Shown here piece after piece: positions 32,686 to 40,599 of a DNA stretch of 64,000 nt. The stretch is from assembly GCA_034665305.1 (NCBI GenBank), contig JAXDFZ010000006.1:28751-92750 (forward strand), in the 5' to 3' direction. The notes under the pieces were generated by a model. That model was not told the origin of the DNA and ran no database searches. It saw only the letters and a program-made list of their open reading frames with translations. Position 1 is the first letter of the stretch; each line of letters opens with the position of its first letter. Both the position numbers and the translations under genes were made by a program. The stretch comes from DASXRU01 sp034665305. Its GTDB lineage: Bacteria; Acidobacteriota; Blastocatellia; Pyrinomonadales; Pyrinomonadaceae.

Positions 32686-32898
32686 ATGAGCGAGCTTAGG
32701 GAAAAGCACTGGGCCGTGATCAGTGAGCGCGGCGCGGAAGCATCGGGCCTGGCCTATGCGGAAGCCCGCGAGCTGGTGCAGCAATTGGTTGCAGAAGGTT
32801 TGCACGGCCTGGCGATTATCACGGCCAGCGCGGCTAATCGAGTCGGTCGATTGCGGAGTGCGGATGTCGGATTGCAGATTGGAGTTGGGAAGAAGTAG
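32686..32898 (+). CDS. Small conserved-looking protein with repeat-derived tail
   Basis: A 70-residue frame whose first 52 residues (ELREKHWAVISERGAEASGL and following, to ...GLAIITASAANR) have good coding character: a tryptophan, alternating amphipathic helix EARELVQQLVAEGLHGL and a terminal strand. From 32850 on the frame runs into a family F repeat, which supplies the last residues (RSADVGLQIGVGKK) and the stop. The gene may have lost its native end to repeat insertion. It is divergent from egtD with 50 bp between. Function unknown. Confidence 0.55.
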   Translation: MSELREKHWAVISERGAEASGLAYAEARELVQQLVAEGLHGLAIITASAANRVGRLRSADVGLQIGVGKK

Positions 32899-32980
32899 CC
32901 TATTAACCAATCAATCCGAACTCCGAAATCCGCATTCCGAAATCGGCTGGCCCGCCCGCTACCGCAGGCGGTTCTGACAA
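32850..32980. repeat. Family F palindrome followed by family H unit
   Basis: GATTGCGGAGTGCGGATGTCGG is mirrored by CCGAAATCCGCATTCCGAAATCGG, then the family H unit (CCGCCCGCTACCGCAGGCGG and TTCTGACAA) at 32951-32980. Confidence 0.8.
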
Positions 32981-32992
32981 GATCGAAATCCT

Positions 32993-33427
32993 ATGCCCTG
33001 CGCCTTTTGCCAGATCGCCCACAATGAAGTCCCGGGCAGCGTGGTCTTCGAAGACGAGGTATCGCTGGCGTTCCTGGATCACCGACCCGTCTTTCCGGGG
33101 CACTGCCTGTTGATTCCGCGCGCGCATTACGAAACCCTGGGCGATTTACCCGGCGAGTTGGTGGGACCGCTCTTTCAAAATGCGCAGCTCCTGGCGCGCG
33201 CGGTCGAGACGGCGCTGGAGGCGCACGGAACGTTTGTGGCGATGAACAATCGCGTCAGCCAAAGCGTGCCGCACCTTCATATCCATATTGTTCCGCGCCG
33301 GCGCAAGGATGGCTTGAAGGGCTTCTTCTGGCCGCGGAAACCTTACCAGGGGGACGACGAAATCGCTTTGGTAAGGGATGCCATCCGCAAGACCATTGCG
33401 GAATTCGGATTTCGGAATGCGGATTGA
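32993..33427 (+). CDS. HIT family nucleotide-binding protein
   Basis: A 144-residue HIT hydrolase/transferase. CAFCQIAHNEVPGSVVFED contains the zinc-type N-terminal CxxC, then FLDHRPVFPGHCLLIPRAHY, and the histidine triad HLHIHIVPR near residue 95, whose middle histidine is the nucleophile for nucleoside-phosphate bonds. The last residues (EFGFRNAD) and the TGA are encoded by the left arm of a family F repeat (33398-33475), so the C-terminus is repeat-derived. Confidence 0.93.
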   Translation: MPCAFCQIAHNEVPGSVVFEDEVSLAFLDHRPVFPGHCLLIPRAHYETLGDLPGELVGPLFQNAQLLARAVETALEAHGTFVAMNNRVSQSVPHLHIHIVPRRRKDGLKGFFWPRKPYQGDDEIALVRDAIRKTIAEFGFRNAD

Positions 33428-33475
33428 GAGACGCGCGCCGCATTTCGAATCCGCAATCCGCATTCCGCAACCTGG
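33398..33475. repeat. Family F palindrome overlapping the HIT gene end
   Basis: TTGCGGAATTCGGATTTCGGAATGCGGATTG is mirrored by AATCCGCAATCCGCATTCCGCAA. The left arm is coding sequence of the HIT gene. Confidence 0.8.
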
Positions 33476-33490
33476 AATCGGAAGTATCCG

Positions 33491-33823
33491 TTGAAACTTC
33501 TAAACGAAATCATCACAACTTATCGCAAGCATGGTTGGCGGTTGCGGCGCGTGCTGGCTCCGGCCGAAAACTTGACTGAGATTAGTGACCTGCTGAGCAC
33601 CGGCGGAGAAACCGTGACGTTGGAAGAAGCCCCGGTCAGCGCGTTGTGGTTCTCGCGCCCGTCGCATGAGGGACGGGAAGCCTGGGAATTGCGGCTGGTG
33701 GCGGAAACTTCCTATGCGTTGTTTGAAACTTTTGAGCCGGATGAGGCGGAAGAGGATCGCGAAGAGTTGCGGCGCGAAATGGAGGCGCGTTTGCGCGCCC
33801 ACGTTCTGGGAGAATCAGTTTAG
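33491..33823 (+). CDS. Conserved hypothetical protein, 110 residues
   Basis: A soluble, acidic protein starting with TTG at 33491 (MKLLNEIITTYRKHGWRLRR). It ends in an acidic helix, FEPDEAEEDREELRREMEAR. Coding character is good (no repeats, balanced composition), and it follows the HIT gene on the same strand. No family recognised. Confidence 0.7.
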   Translation: MKLLNEIITTYRKHGWRLRRVLAPAENLTEISDLLSTGGETVTLEEAPVSALWFSRPSHEGREAWELRLVAETSYALFETFEPDEAEEDREELRREMEARLRAHVLGESV

Positions 33824-33837
33824 GACTTTAGCCAAGG

Positions 33838-33989
33838 ATTCACACAGATGAACGCAGATAGGAGGTAGGTAGTACCCTAATTTGGATTGCGCCGGCAGAG
33901 CGAAGCGGCGACGGCGCGTTGGATTGATCTCGAGCAGACATGACGGCCATCCAAAGCGGTGTCGCGCTTCGCTGGCCACCGTACTCCAA
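33838..33989. repeat. Family G half followed by a family A pair
   Basis: GGATTCACACAGATGAACGCAG at 33838-33862, then opposed family A copies at 33882-33925 and 33948-33989. They lie between the convergent 33491 gene and the PDZ gene. Confidence 0.8.
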
Positions 33990-34062
33990 ATTGGGGCACT
34001 ACCGAGAGGAAGGGTTGACAGCTCTTTTTCTGATTTGTGCAAATCAGTGGGAATGTGGCCGC

Positions 34063-35070
34063 TTAGTTTTGTCTTCCCATCTTGACGGGAATCTTCAGTT
34101 TCTGGTCGCCGCGCATCAGGACCACATCTACAAGTTCATAAGGTATGGCGCGCAGAACTCGCGATCTTAATTCGCCAGGCGTGCGAATCGGAACTCCGCC
34201 GAACTCGATGACGATGTCGCCTTCCTTGATGCCGGCCATGTCGGCTGGCAGGCTGGCTTCGACCTCATTTAACTTCACGCCATATATGTTGGTGCCTGGC
34301 ACCGGCACACGCTCAGTACGGTCGGCGTCATAACCAAAACGGCCGCGGCCAATCGTGCGCGCGCGAAATGCGCGCTCCAAACCGTTGAGTTCGTCTCGGG
34401 AGATCGGCGTCAGCGCCGTCTTCAGAGTTTGACCGTCGCGTACATAAATAACTTCCACCGCCTTGCCGATGGTGGTTGCGCCTAACAGGTCAGTTATTTC
34501 ATCTTCGTCTTTGATCGCATGACCATCAAAGCTGGTGATGACATCACCACCGAGCAGTCCGGCTTTGTCTGCAGGGGAATCCGGGGGCTCGACATTGTCG
34601 AAGGTTGCGCCGCCGCCTTCAGCGTCAGTGAACTCGTCGACGCCGACGTACGCTCGCGGTGCACGCGCCACGGCTACGCCTCCGCGCGGGCCACTTGGTC
34701 TGACGAACGCGGTGAATACTCCGGCGGCCACGAAAAACATCAGCAACCCGATGAATAACCAGGTCATCCCGCTGAATTTCTTTTTCTTTTTATGAGCCCA
34801 CTGCATCTGGGTTGCGGCTGGCGCGCCAAAAGCCTGTGGTCCGGGGGCGCCAAAGCCCGGCGGATTCGGAGACCCTTGCTGGGCCGGCGCCGTTGGAGGG
34901 GGATTCTGTAAACGGACTGTCTCGGTGTACTCGGCGATGTCTTCCCCCAGACGCGAGCCACAGGCCCGGCAAAAACGCAGGTCAGGCGGCATGAAGGCGC
35001 CGCAGCTTGCGCAATGGTTTCCGGCGGGATTACCCGAGTTCTGGGATGGATTTAGTTCGTCAGATGACAT
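34063..35070 (-). CDS. Membrane-anchored zinc-ribbon protein with two PDZ domains
   Basis: A 335-residue protein with an N-terminal double zinc ribbon (CASCGAF ... CRACGSR), a proline/glycine-rich linker (FGAPGPQAFGAPAATQ), one TM helix (MTWLFIGLLMFFVAAGVFTA, about 105-125), then two PDZ domains (VEPPDSPADKAGLLGGDVIT and LPADMAGIKEGDIVIEFGGV). The ribbon is cytosolic and the PDZ domains face the periplasm. No protease domain is present, so an adaptor or sensor role is likely. ATG 35070 (MSSDELNPS) is used; an upstream in-frame start at 35091 is possible. Confidence 0.88.
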   Translation of the reverse strand: MSSDELNPSQNSGNPAGNHCASCGAFMPPDLRFCRACGSRLGEDIAEYTETVRLQNPPPTAPAQQGSPNPPGFGAPGPQAFGAPAATQMQWAHKKKKKFSGMTWLFIGLLMFFVAAGVFTAFVRPSGPRGGVAVARAPRAYVGVDEFTDAEGGGATFDNVEPPDSPADKAGLLGGDVITSFDGHAIKDEDEITDLLGATTIGKAVEVIYVRDGQTLKTALTPISRDELNGLERAFRARTIGRGRFGYDADRTERVPVPGTNIYGVKLNEVEASLPADMAGIKEGDIVIEFGGVPIRTPGELRSRVLRAIPYELVDVVLMRGDQKLKIPVKMGRQN

Positions 35071-35149
35071 AACGGAACTGGGCCTCAACAAATAACAAGA
35101 GTGTTTCTAATCCGCGATTCTATACGATTGTTCGCGGGCGGCAGTTGCA

Positions 35150-35686
35150 TCAAAGTTCGTTTGATAGAGCATCTGGAAGCCAACGCTTCACAGTTGCTTC
35201 GTCATTGACCGCAGTTAATAACTCACTAACGGAGCGGTGTAAAGTCGGATGCATCAGTTGCGGCTCCAGTTCGGCGAGCGGCTCAAGCACGAAGCGCCGC
35301 AAATGAAGCCGGGGATGGGGCAAAGTCAGATACTCGCTTTCGCGCCTTTGATCAGCACAAAGCAACAGGTCAAGGTCGATGGTGCGCGGTCCACCTGGCA
35401 CTTCGCGGGTGCGGCCGAGGGCGAATTCGATTCGCAGCAAACGGGCCAGCAATTGTTCCGGCGGCGGCAAAGGACTGCGCAGCTCTGCGACCATGTTCAG
35501 AAACGACGGAGTGTCCAAAGACACTGCGTGGGAAAATTTATCAACGGCGACAGTTTCGTAAACTGATGATAAACGGTTAACCGCCAGGCCGGCTTCCAAC
35601 ATGCCGCGCACCGCTAGCAGGAGATTGCCCGCGCGATCGCCAAGATTCGAGCCCATGCTGACGTAGGCGTTTGTTAATGATGTCAT
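35150..35686 (-). CDS. folK: Hydroxymethyl-dihydropterin pyrophosphokinase
   Basis: A 178-residue HPPK of folate synthesis, transferring pyrophosphate from ATP to 6-hydroxymethyl-7,8-dihydropterin. The family motifs are VSMGSNLGDRAGNLLLAV at the start, then FLNMVAEL, LGRTREVPGGPRTIDLDLLL (catalytic DLD) and LPHPRLHLRRFVLEPLAELE. It is isolated from other fol genes. It precedes the PDZ gene on the same strand. Confidence 0.95.
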   Translation of the reverse strand: MTSLTNAYVSMGSNLGDRAGNLLLAVRGMLEAGLAVNRLSSVYETVAVDKFSHAVSLDTPSFLNMVAELRSPLPPPEQLLARLLRIEFALGRTREVPGGPRTIDLDLLLCADQRRESEYLTLPHPRLHLRRFVLEPLAELEPQLMHPTLHRSVSELLTAVNDEATVKRWLPDALSNEL

Positions 35687-35994
35687 TCAGTCGCCTGCTC
35701 GCGAAATACTTTTTGATTCAAGGTTACCTCCTTGCAGTCAGGAAGGGTGGCTTGCCCCCGCTTGGTGAATGCCACTCGATCGGCGGGGGCAAGCCGCCCA
35801 TCCCGACTGCGGGTATTCTTTGGGGCTCTGCTACTAAAAGAGAAGGCCATGCCTACTATCATCGCTATTATGCTACACCGGGATTGCCTGATAGGATAAG
35901 GCTGCTCTGGAGACGATTTTGAAAGACCAGCGATGCGTGCTCGCACCAACGGGCTTAAGCATCCGGGCGGATTGCCAGCTCCGCCAATACAGAA
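35687..35994. repeat. Gene-free interval with a GGGCAAGCC inverted repeat
   Basis: GGGTGGCTTGCCCCCGC at 35744 is mirrored by GCGGGGGCAAGCCGCCC near 35800, across about 25 bp. The remainder to 35994 has no recognisable gene; it is the divergent promoter region of folK and the AlbA_2 gene. Confidence 0.7.
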
Positions 35995-37302
35995 ATGGCT
36001 CGCCGAAAATTCCGCAGCAACCAGCGGCACGAACCAACCACCGAACGCTCTTTCCAGGAGTACATCTACTCTACTGCCGCGCCGCAGACTTCCCGCACTG
36101 AACTGATGCGGCTGGTACGGGGTGGCGAAGATACCTTCCTCGAACTCAAGGTCAAGCTTTCCAATTCAGAAAAAATTGCGCAGGAGATAGTCGCTCTCGC
36201 AAACACCGGCGGCGGCGTCATCGTGTTTGGCGTGAACGATCAAATGCGCGTCGAAGGCGTCACTGACTCTGAGGAAGTGCAACAGGAACTGATGCGTATT
36301 TGTCGCGAAGAAATCGATCCGCCGCTGGTTCCTTTCATCGACCGCCTGGCGTTTGATAATGGCCGTCGCATTGTGGCGCTCGAAGTCGAAGGCAAGCGCC
36401 GCCCGTATCGCACCGCCGATGGCCGCTTCTATGTGCGCTTCGGATCGGAAAAGCGCGAGGCCTCACGCGAAGAACTTTCGGCGCTGCTGGATGAAGTGCG
36501 GCCGCTGCGTTACGAAAACATTCCGGTGCTTGGCGCTACGATGGCGGACATTGACGAGGCGCACCTATGGAGTTTCGTGCGGGACTTCGAAGGTATTTTT
36601 GATGAAACGAATTTCGCGGGCTATCCGACAGCGGAAGTGCTCGAACACCATTTGTTGCTGGCGGCCAATCATGGCGGCGAGATTGTGCCCACAGTTGCCG
36701 GGCTGCTGTTATTTGGGCGCGATGAAAGCGTGGCCAGATTACTGCCGCGCGCGGCCGTAGTGGCCACTCGATTCAGCGGGAACACGACTCAGGCGCCCGT
36801 GGTTGAGCGGGTGAAACTGGAAGGAAGCCTGGCGACGCTATTTGAAACAACGCAGCGTTTCATCACGCGCTATGCTGATCTGTGGGACAGCCGTCCGCAA
36901 CCGGCAAACTCAAGTGGTGAAGACGCTGACGGGCCGGTGGTCCCACGCGCCAACTACGATCGAGTGGTAGTTTCACAGGCGCTGGCGAACGCGCTGGTCC
37001 ACCGCGATCTCGTGCTGCGCGAACAAACGACGCGTGTGCATGTCTTCGACAACTCAATCGAAATCATTAATCCGCGTCGCACGCAGGGATTTGCTCCCCT
37101 GGCTTTGAAGTTGATTCGTTACGGCGTCCCGCAAACATTGAATCCGCAGTTGGCGGCGATATTTTCCGGGCCGGGCTATGGCATGAAACTGGCGCCCGGC
37201 GGTCTGCCTATGTTGCAGCGGCGCTCGCTGGCCTTCTCACGCCGGCGATCTGAGATCGTCGCGTTCAATGACGAGTTTCGCCTGCGCATTCATGGAGTCT
37301 AA
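35995..37302 (+). CDS. AlbA_2 (Schlafen-like) DNA-binding domain protein, RecG-like C-terminus
   Basis: A 435-residue protein of the 'putative DNA binding' COG2865 type. The AlbA_2/Schlafen domain spans about 38-165: EDTFLELKVKLSNSEKIAQE, IVALANTGGGVIVFGV and RFYVRFGSEKREASREELS. The C-terminal HATPase_c_4-like region has VSQALANALVHRDLVLREQT and VFDNSIEIINPRR. Such proteins are linked to transcription control or nucleic-acid defence, without a settled function. A strong terminator follows. Confidence 0.85.
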   Translation: MARRKFRSNQRHEPTTERSFQEYIYSTAAPQTSRTELMRLVRGGEDTFLELKVKLSNSEKIAQEIVALANTGGGVIVFGVNDQMRVEGVTDSEEVQQELMRICREEIDPPLVPFIDRLAFDNGRRIVALEVEGKRRPYRTADGRFYVRFGSEKREASREELSALLDEVRPLRYENIPVLGATMADIDEAHLWSFVRDFEGIFDETNFAGYPTAEVLEHHLLLAANHGGEIVPTVAGLLLFGRDESVARLLPRAAVVATRFSGNTTQAPVVERVKLEGSLATLFETTQRFITRYADLWDSRPQPANSSGEDADGPVVPRANYDRVVVSQALANALVHRDLVLREQTTRVHVFDNSIEIINPRRTQGFAPLALKLIRYGVPQTLNPQLAAIFSGPGYGMKLAPGGLPMLQRRSLAFSRRRSEIVAFNDEFRLRIHGV

Positions 37303-37308
37303 AAAGTA

Positions 37309-37338
37309 GGGGCGGCACTCTGTGGCCGCCCCCTTTTC
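37309..37338 (+). terminator. Rho-independent terminator / family I palindrome
   Basis: GGGGCGGC, eight-base loop, GCCGCCCC, then C and TTTT. It starts 7 bases after the AlbA_2 stop. A related palindrome (GGGTGGCCACGGAGGGGCACCCC) lies at 37369-37393 before the convergent VWFA gene. Confidence 0.8.
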
Positions 37339-37400
37339 TCTTAGGAAAGCAATCGCTAACAAAGTTAGGGGGTGGCCACGGAGGGGCACCCCTACAAAAT

Positions 37401-38639
37401 CTACTTTGCCGGTTCGTCTTTCGGTGCGTTGTAAAACTGCCGTGCGTTGACAATGTATTCCTTGTCGTCATACTGGCCGTCTCCGTCCACGTCAACCCTT
37501 ACCACGATCTTGTGTTGCTTGCCATCGCGAACTTCCCCAGGCCGGTAGCCGAGGCTGTACTGGCTGCGCAGCATCGCATCAATCGATCGCAGCGTGCTGG
37601 GAATCTCGCCCGGAAAAGTGACGGGGTAGTAAGCGCCGCCCGTTTCCTTTGCAAAGACCCCGAGCGCGTTCTGGGCTTGCAGGAAACTCAGGCGACCCGG
37701 GTCATTGAACGCGCCATCCAGCGCTCCCATTTGATCACCATACTTTTTGAAGTAAAGATTGGCCGTGCCAATTATGTAAACAGGGATGCCGGCGTTCTGC
37801 AGAATCTTTCGCGCCTGTCCGTAGTTGATCTTGCTGAACGTGTCGATGCCGGAGGCCACCAGAATCACCGCCGTCCGCCGTCCCTGTATCGCGGTGATGC
37901 CGCTGTAGTCGGCCTTGGCGGATTTGGATTCTTCCATTGCCACGGCATCGCCGCGGCCTCCAATCAGCGTGAACTTCAAAGCATCGTAGAGGTTCGTTTC
38001 CCGGAATGCAGGAGTCTGCCGCAGCATGAAGTTGATAGTTTCCTGAATGCGATGGGGGTCATTAGTGAAGTCGGTAATGGGCGTGGGCCGCATGTCGTAT
38101 GCGATTACCGTGACGTAATCCTGCGGTGGCTTTATGAACTCGGAAAGAAAAATTGCCATCGGCCGAATTACCTCCGCCTGGCCCGGCTCTTGTCCGCTAC
38201 TGCCGTAGTAGCCGAACTGTTCACCCAACTTGCTGAACTCAAGGACCAGGGCCACCGTAATCGGTGCTTCGGGGGTAGAAAAATTCGTGATGTCTTTCCT
38301 GACGCCGTCTTCAAAGATGGCAAAGTTTTCTCGTTTCAGACCGGTGACGATCCCCCTGGTCTTCTTCTGGTAAACGACGGCATCGACATTGACGAGCGTA
38401 GTTTTGATCTCAATCTTTTCCGCGTCACCAGGTTTGCCCATGACATCAGTCGGTATGGGATCCTGCGGCTCTGACGGTTGTTGCCCGCCTTCAGGTGGCC
38501 GTTTGTTTTTCTTTTGATTAGAGGTCGGCGGTTGGCGCCGGGCCTGACCAAAGACCGGAACGTTGGTGCTGCCTCCGAGTGACAGCGACAGTAACGCAGT
38601 CAGGGCCAGCAGACGCCGAGAGTAAGTAAAGCAATTCAT
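37401..38639 (-). CDS. Secreted VWFA-related Acidobacterial-type protein
   Basis: A 412-residue exported protein with a signal peptide (RLLALTALLSLSLGGSTNVP), a Pro/Gln/Lys-rich linker, then a von Willebrand factor A-like domain. KIEIKTTLVNVDAVVYQKK and FAIFEDGVRKDI are the hallmark N-terminal segment of the 'VWFA-related Acidobacterial domain' family. A canonical MIDAS DxSxS is replaced by LVLEFSKLGEQ, so metal binding is doubtful. It continues with ALDGAFNDPGRLSFLQAQNA and SLGYRPG. The family is greatly expanded in Acidobacteriota and is the best taxonomic marker here. Role unknown, probably adhesion or assembly outside the inner membrane. Confidence 0.92.
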   Translation of the reverse strand: MNCFTYSRRLLALTALLSLSLGGSTNVPVFGQARRQPPTSNQKKNKRPPEGGQQPSEPQDPIPTDVMGKPGDAEKIEIKTTLVNVDAVVYQKKTRGIVTGLKRENFAIFEDGVRKDITNFSTPEAPITVALVLEFSKLGEQFGYYGSSGQEPGQAEVIRPMAIFLSEFIKPPQDYVTVIAYDMRPTPITDFTNDPHRIQETINFMLRQTPAFRETNLYDALKFTLIGGRGDAVAMEESKSAKADYSGITAIQGRRTAVILVASGIDTFSKINYGQARKILQNAGIPVYIIGTANLYFKKYGDQMGALDGAFNDPGRLSFLQAQNALGVFAKETGGAYYPVTFPGEIPSTLRSIDAMLRSQYSLGYRPGEVRDGKQHKIVVRVDVDGDGQYDDKEYIVNARQFYNAPKDEPAK

Positions 38640-38768
38640 ATCGCAGGATCCTTTGAAAAACTGGAGGATGGTGTTGAGCTATCCGGGAACGAGGTCCATC
38701 CAAGCCTCTTCGCTTATTTTTGCTATTCGGGGGTTAGATGCGACTCCGATATCTCACGTTCGCCTGCG

Positions 38769-39539
38769 TCAGAGTTGCGGTGCATTAAGGGCCTCGGCCT
38801 CGATGATGGCGTCGTAAACACCGGTGTTATCCCCTAAATTCCCTTCGTTTACTCCCAAAAACAGCGCGCCGTCGCGTTGGGCTACGAAATCCCGGTTCGC
38901 CCCGATGAAGATGAAATCGTCGTTGTCGTCCCCGATTACCGCGATCAGTCCGCCGGTCGGCTGATTACGCATCAATTTGTCGCGATCGGGAAGTCCGGGT
39001 ACGCCTTCGGGTGTAGCAAACCGTCCGCCGCCGAGCGTTATTCTGCCGGTCGCACTAATGCGCAACCGCTGGCCGCGGCGCACAACCAGTCCACTGTGGG
39101 TCCATCCGTTGCCGGCGTTGTCGCCACGCACACGCACATTCACCTGGAAGAATTGCTGCGGGTTATTAGTCCTTGAAGTGTTCGCCGGAATTTGAGAGTT
39201 CACCGGCGGTTGCGAAATCGGCCGCGACGGCTGGGTGACTGGCTCCGAGGAGTTGGAGTTGCTGATCACATCGTCGTTTGCCTGTCCGCCAGAGGCCACA
39301 CCGCCTGCCGCGTCAAATTCGATGGACTCGACGTCTTCCATATAAACCATCACCCGGCTGCGCCGGCCGCGCGCGGAACTGCCGATGAGAATCGTAAACT
39401 GCTGATCTTTGAATCCCACCACCTGACCGCGAAGGACACTGCCGTCCTTCAAGCGAATCGTATCGGCAAAAACCGGCACGATGGCCAGCACGATAATCAA
39501 AGGCAAAACCGCCACTCGGTACGCCAAAGTCTTTTTCAT
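38769..39539 (-). CDS. Secreted protein with LecA/PA-IL-like C-terminal domain
   Basis: A 256-residue protein. Signal peptide: VAVLPLIIVLAIVPVFADT. An N-terminal beta module follows (TIRLKDGSVLRGQVVGFKDQ, MVYMEDVESIEFD) of the kind seen in many acidobacterial envelope proteins. After a Ser/Pro/Asn-rich linker comes a domain reading FFQVNVRVRGDNAGNGWTHS, LVVRRGQRLRISATGRITLG, GGLIAVIGDDNDDF and FLGVNEGNLGDNTGVYDAII, resembling the galactose-binding LecA fold. The frame extends upstream to 39710, but MKKTLAYR at 39539 begins the signal peptide and has a GGAGG nearby. Confidence 0.8.
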   Translation of the reverse strand: MKKTLAYRVAVLPLIIVLAIVPVFADTIRLKDGSVLRGQVVGFKDQQFTILIGSSARGRRSRVMVYMEDVESIEFDAAGGVASGGQANDDVISNSNSSEPVTQPSRPISQPPVNSQIPANTSRTNNPQQFFQVNVRVRGDNAGNGWTHSGLVVRRGQRLRISATGRITLGGGRFATPEGVPGLPDRDKLMRNQPTGGLIAVIGDDNDDFIFIGANRDFVAQRDGALFLGVNEGNLGDNTGVYDAIIEAEALNAPQL

Positions 39540-39749
39540 AGTTTTCCTCCGGAGCGACCCAATTTCAACGACGAGGTTTAACAAACAGTAGCACGCTTTG
39601 CAAGCAGGAGAGGGCGTATGGTTGCGTTGATTGATGCGCCGGATCCCGCAAAGGTTGCGGCCCGCGAGAACGGGTAATGTCTTGCTCGTAGAATCTTGGG
39701 GGAAGTACACTCCATATTCGGAAAGCTTTGATGAAAGGAAGACGGTGCG

Positions 39750-40121
39750 ATGTTCCCCATTCGCGGCCTTTATGAAGTAGCGATTCGCGTAAAGGACCTC
39801 CCGCGCGCGGAAAAGTTTTATCGCGAAGTTTTAGAGTTGGAGGTGGGGATCAGAGACGAAACTCGAAACTGGCTATTCCTGCGTGCTGGCGGTGACGCCG
39901 GCATGGTCGTACTTCAAGAGGACAAGGGCGACTGGCCGCCGCAGCACTTCGCTTTCACTATTCACGAAGCTGACATTGAAAAGGCAGCGGCGATGTTGCG
40001 GGAGAAGGGAATTGCCGTCGAAGGGCCTGTGATTCATGAATGGATGAACGGCGCCTCACTCTATTTTAATGACCCGGACGGCCACGCACTCGAGTTGCTG
40101 GCGAATCTGTTGGTCAATTGA
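39750..40121 (+). CDS. VOC superfamily protein
   Basis: A 123-residue glyoxalase-fold protein. FPIRGLYEVAIRVKDLPRAE with KFYREVLELEVG opens module 1; HFAFTIHEADIEKAAAMLRE and SLYFNDPDGHALELLANLL close module 2. The metal-site residues His (QHFAF) and Glu (ALELLA) are in place, as in FosA/B-like and catechol dioxygenase-like members. The reaction is not assigned. It is followed closely by a small secreted-protein gene. Confidence 0.88.
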   Translation: MFPIRGLYEVAIRVKDLPRAEKFYREVLELEVGIRDETRNWLFLRAGGDAGMVVLQEDKGDWPPQHFAFTIHEADIEKAAAMLREKGIAVEGPVIHEWMNGASLYFNDPDGHALELLANLLVN

Positions 40122-40130
40122 GGAATGCAG

Positions 40131-40550
40131 ATGCGGACCCTCCTGTTTATCGCGCTAATGTTTGGAAGCGTTTCGGCACAGACGCCGGCTCGCATGTCTC
40201 AACCAGCCAAAGTCACCGGCTCTTACCGTTTGCGTAGTGCGGAAACTCCGAGCAGTCTCGAGGTGCTGCAACTCCCCGGGGGCAAAATCAAGTTTCACAT
40301 CGTCGCCCTCTGGGTCAGTGTTCATAACCGCGACAACGTTCACAACGGCGAACTGCAGGGAGTGATTGCGCTCAAGGGTGACACCGCTGTTTACCAGGGC
40401 GAGAGCTGCAAGGTGACCATCAAGTTTGTTCCCGGCAAAGCAATCGTGACGCAGGATGAGGGTGTCGGCGACTGCTATTTCGGAGCGAATGTTTCCGCCA
40501 CCGGCTCTTATCGCAAAATGAATAATCGCCAGCCAAAGTTCGACTATTAG
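40131..40550 (+). CDS. Small secreted protein of unknown function
   Basis: A 139-residue protein with a clear signal peptide (MRTLLFIALMFGSVSAQTPA). The mature part is beta-rich, with a repeated 'GSYR' motif at both ends (VTGSYRLRSAETPSS and SATGSYRKM) and two cysteines (ESCKVTIKFVPGKA and GDCYFGANV) that may form a disulfide. An ATG at 40125 is also in frame; GAGGA at 40121-40125 suits ATG 40131. The VOC stop is 9 bp upstream. Confidence 0.7.
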   Translation: MRTLLFIALMFGSVSAQTPARMSQPAKVTGSYRLRSAETPSSLEVLQLPGGKIKFHIVALWVSVHNRDNVHNGELQGVIALKGDTAVYQGESCKVTIKFVPGKAIVTQDEGVGDCYFGANVSATGSYRKMNNRQPKFDY

Positions 40551-40599
40551 AACGCGGGCTACGGCCACTGGCTACGTGCCGAAATGACGAAGGGAAGCG

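Noticed and set aside
39540..39710. N-terminal extension of the lectin-like protein
   Set aside because: The signal peptide begins at the ATG at 39539, and the upstream codons have no coding character.
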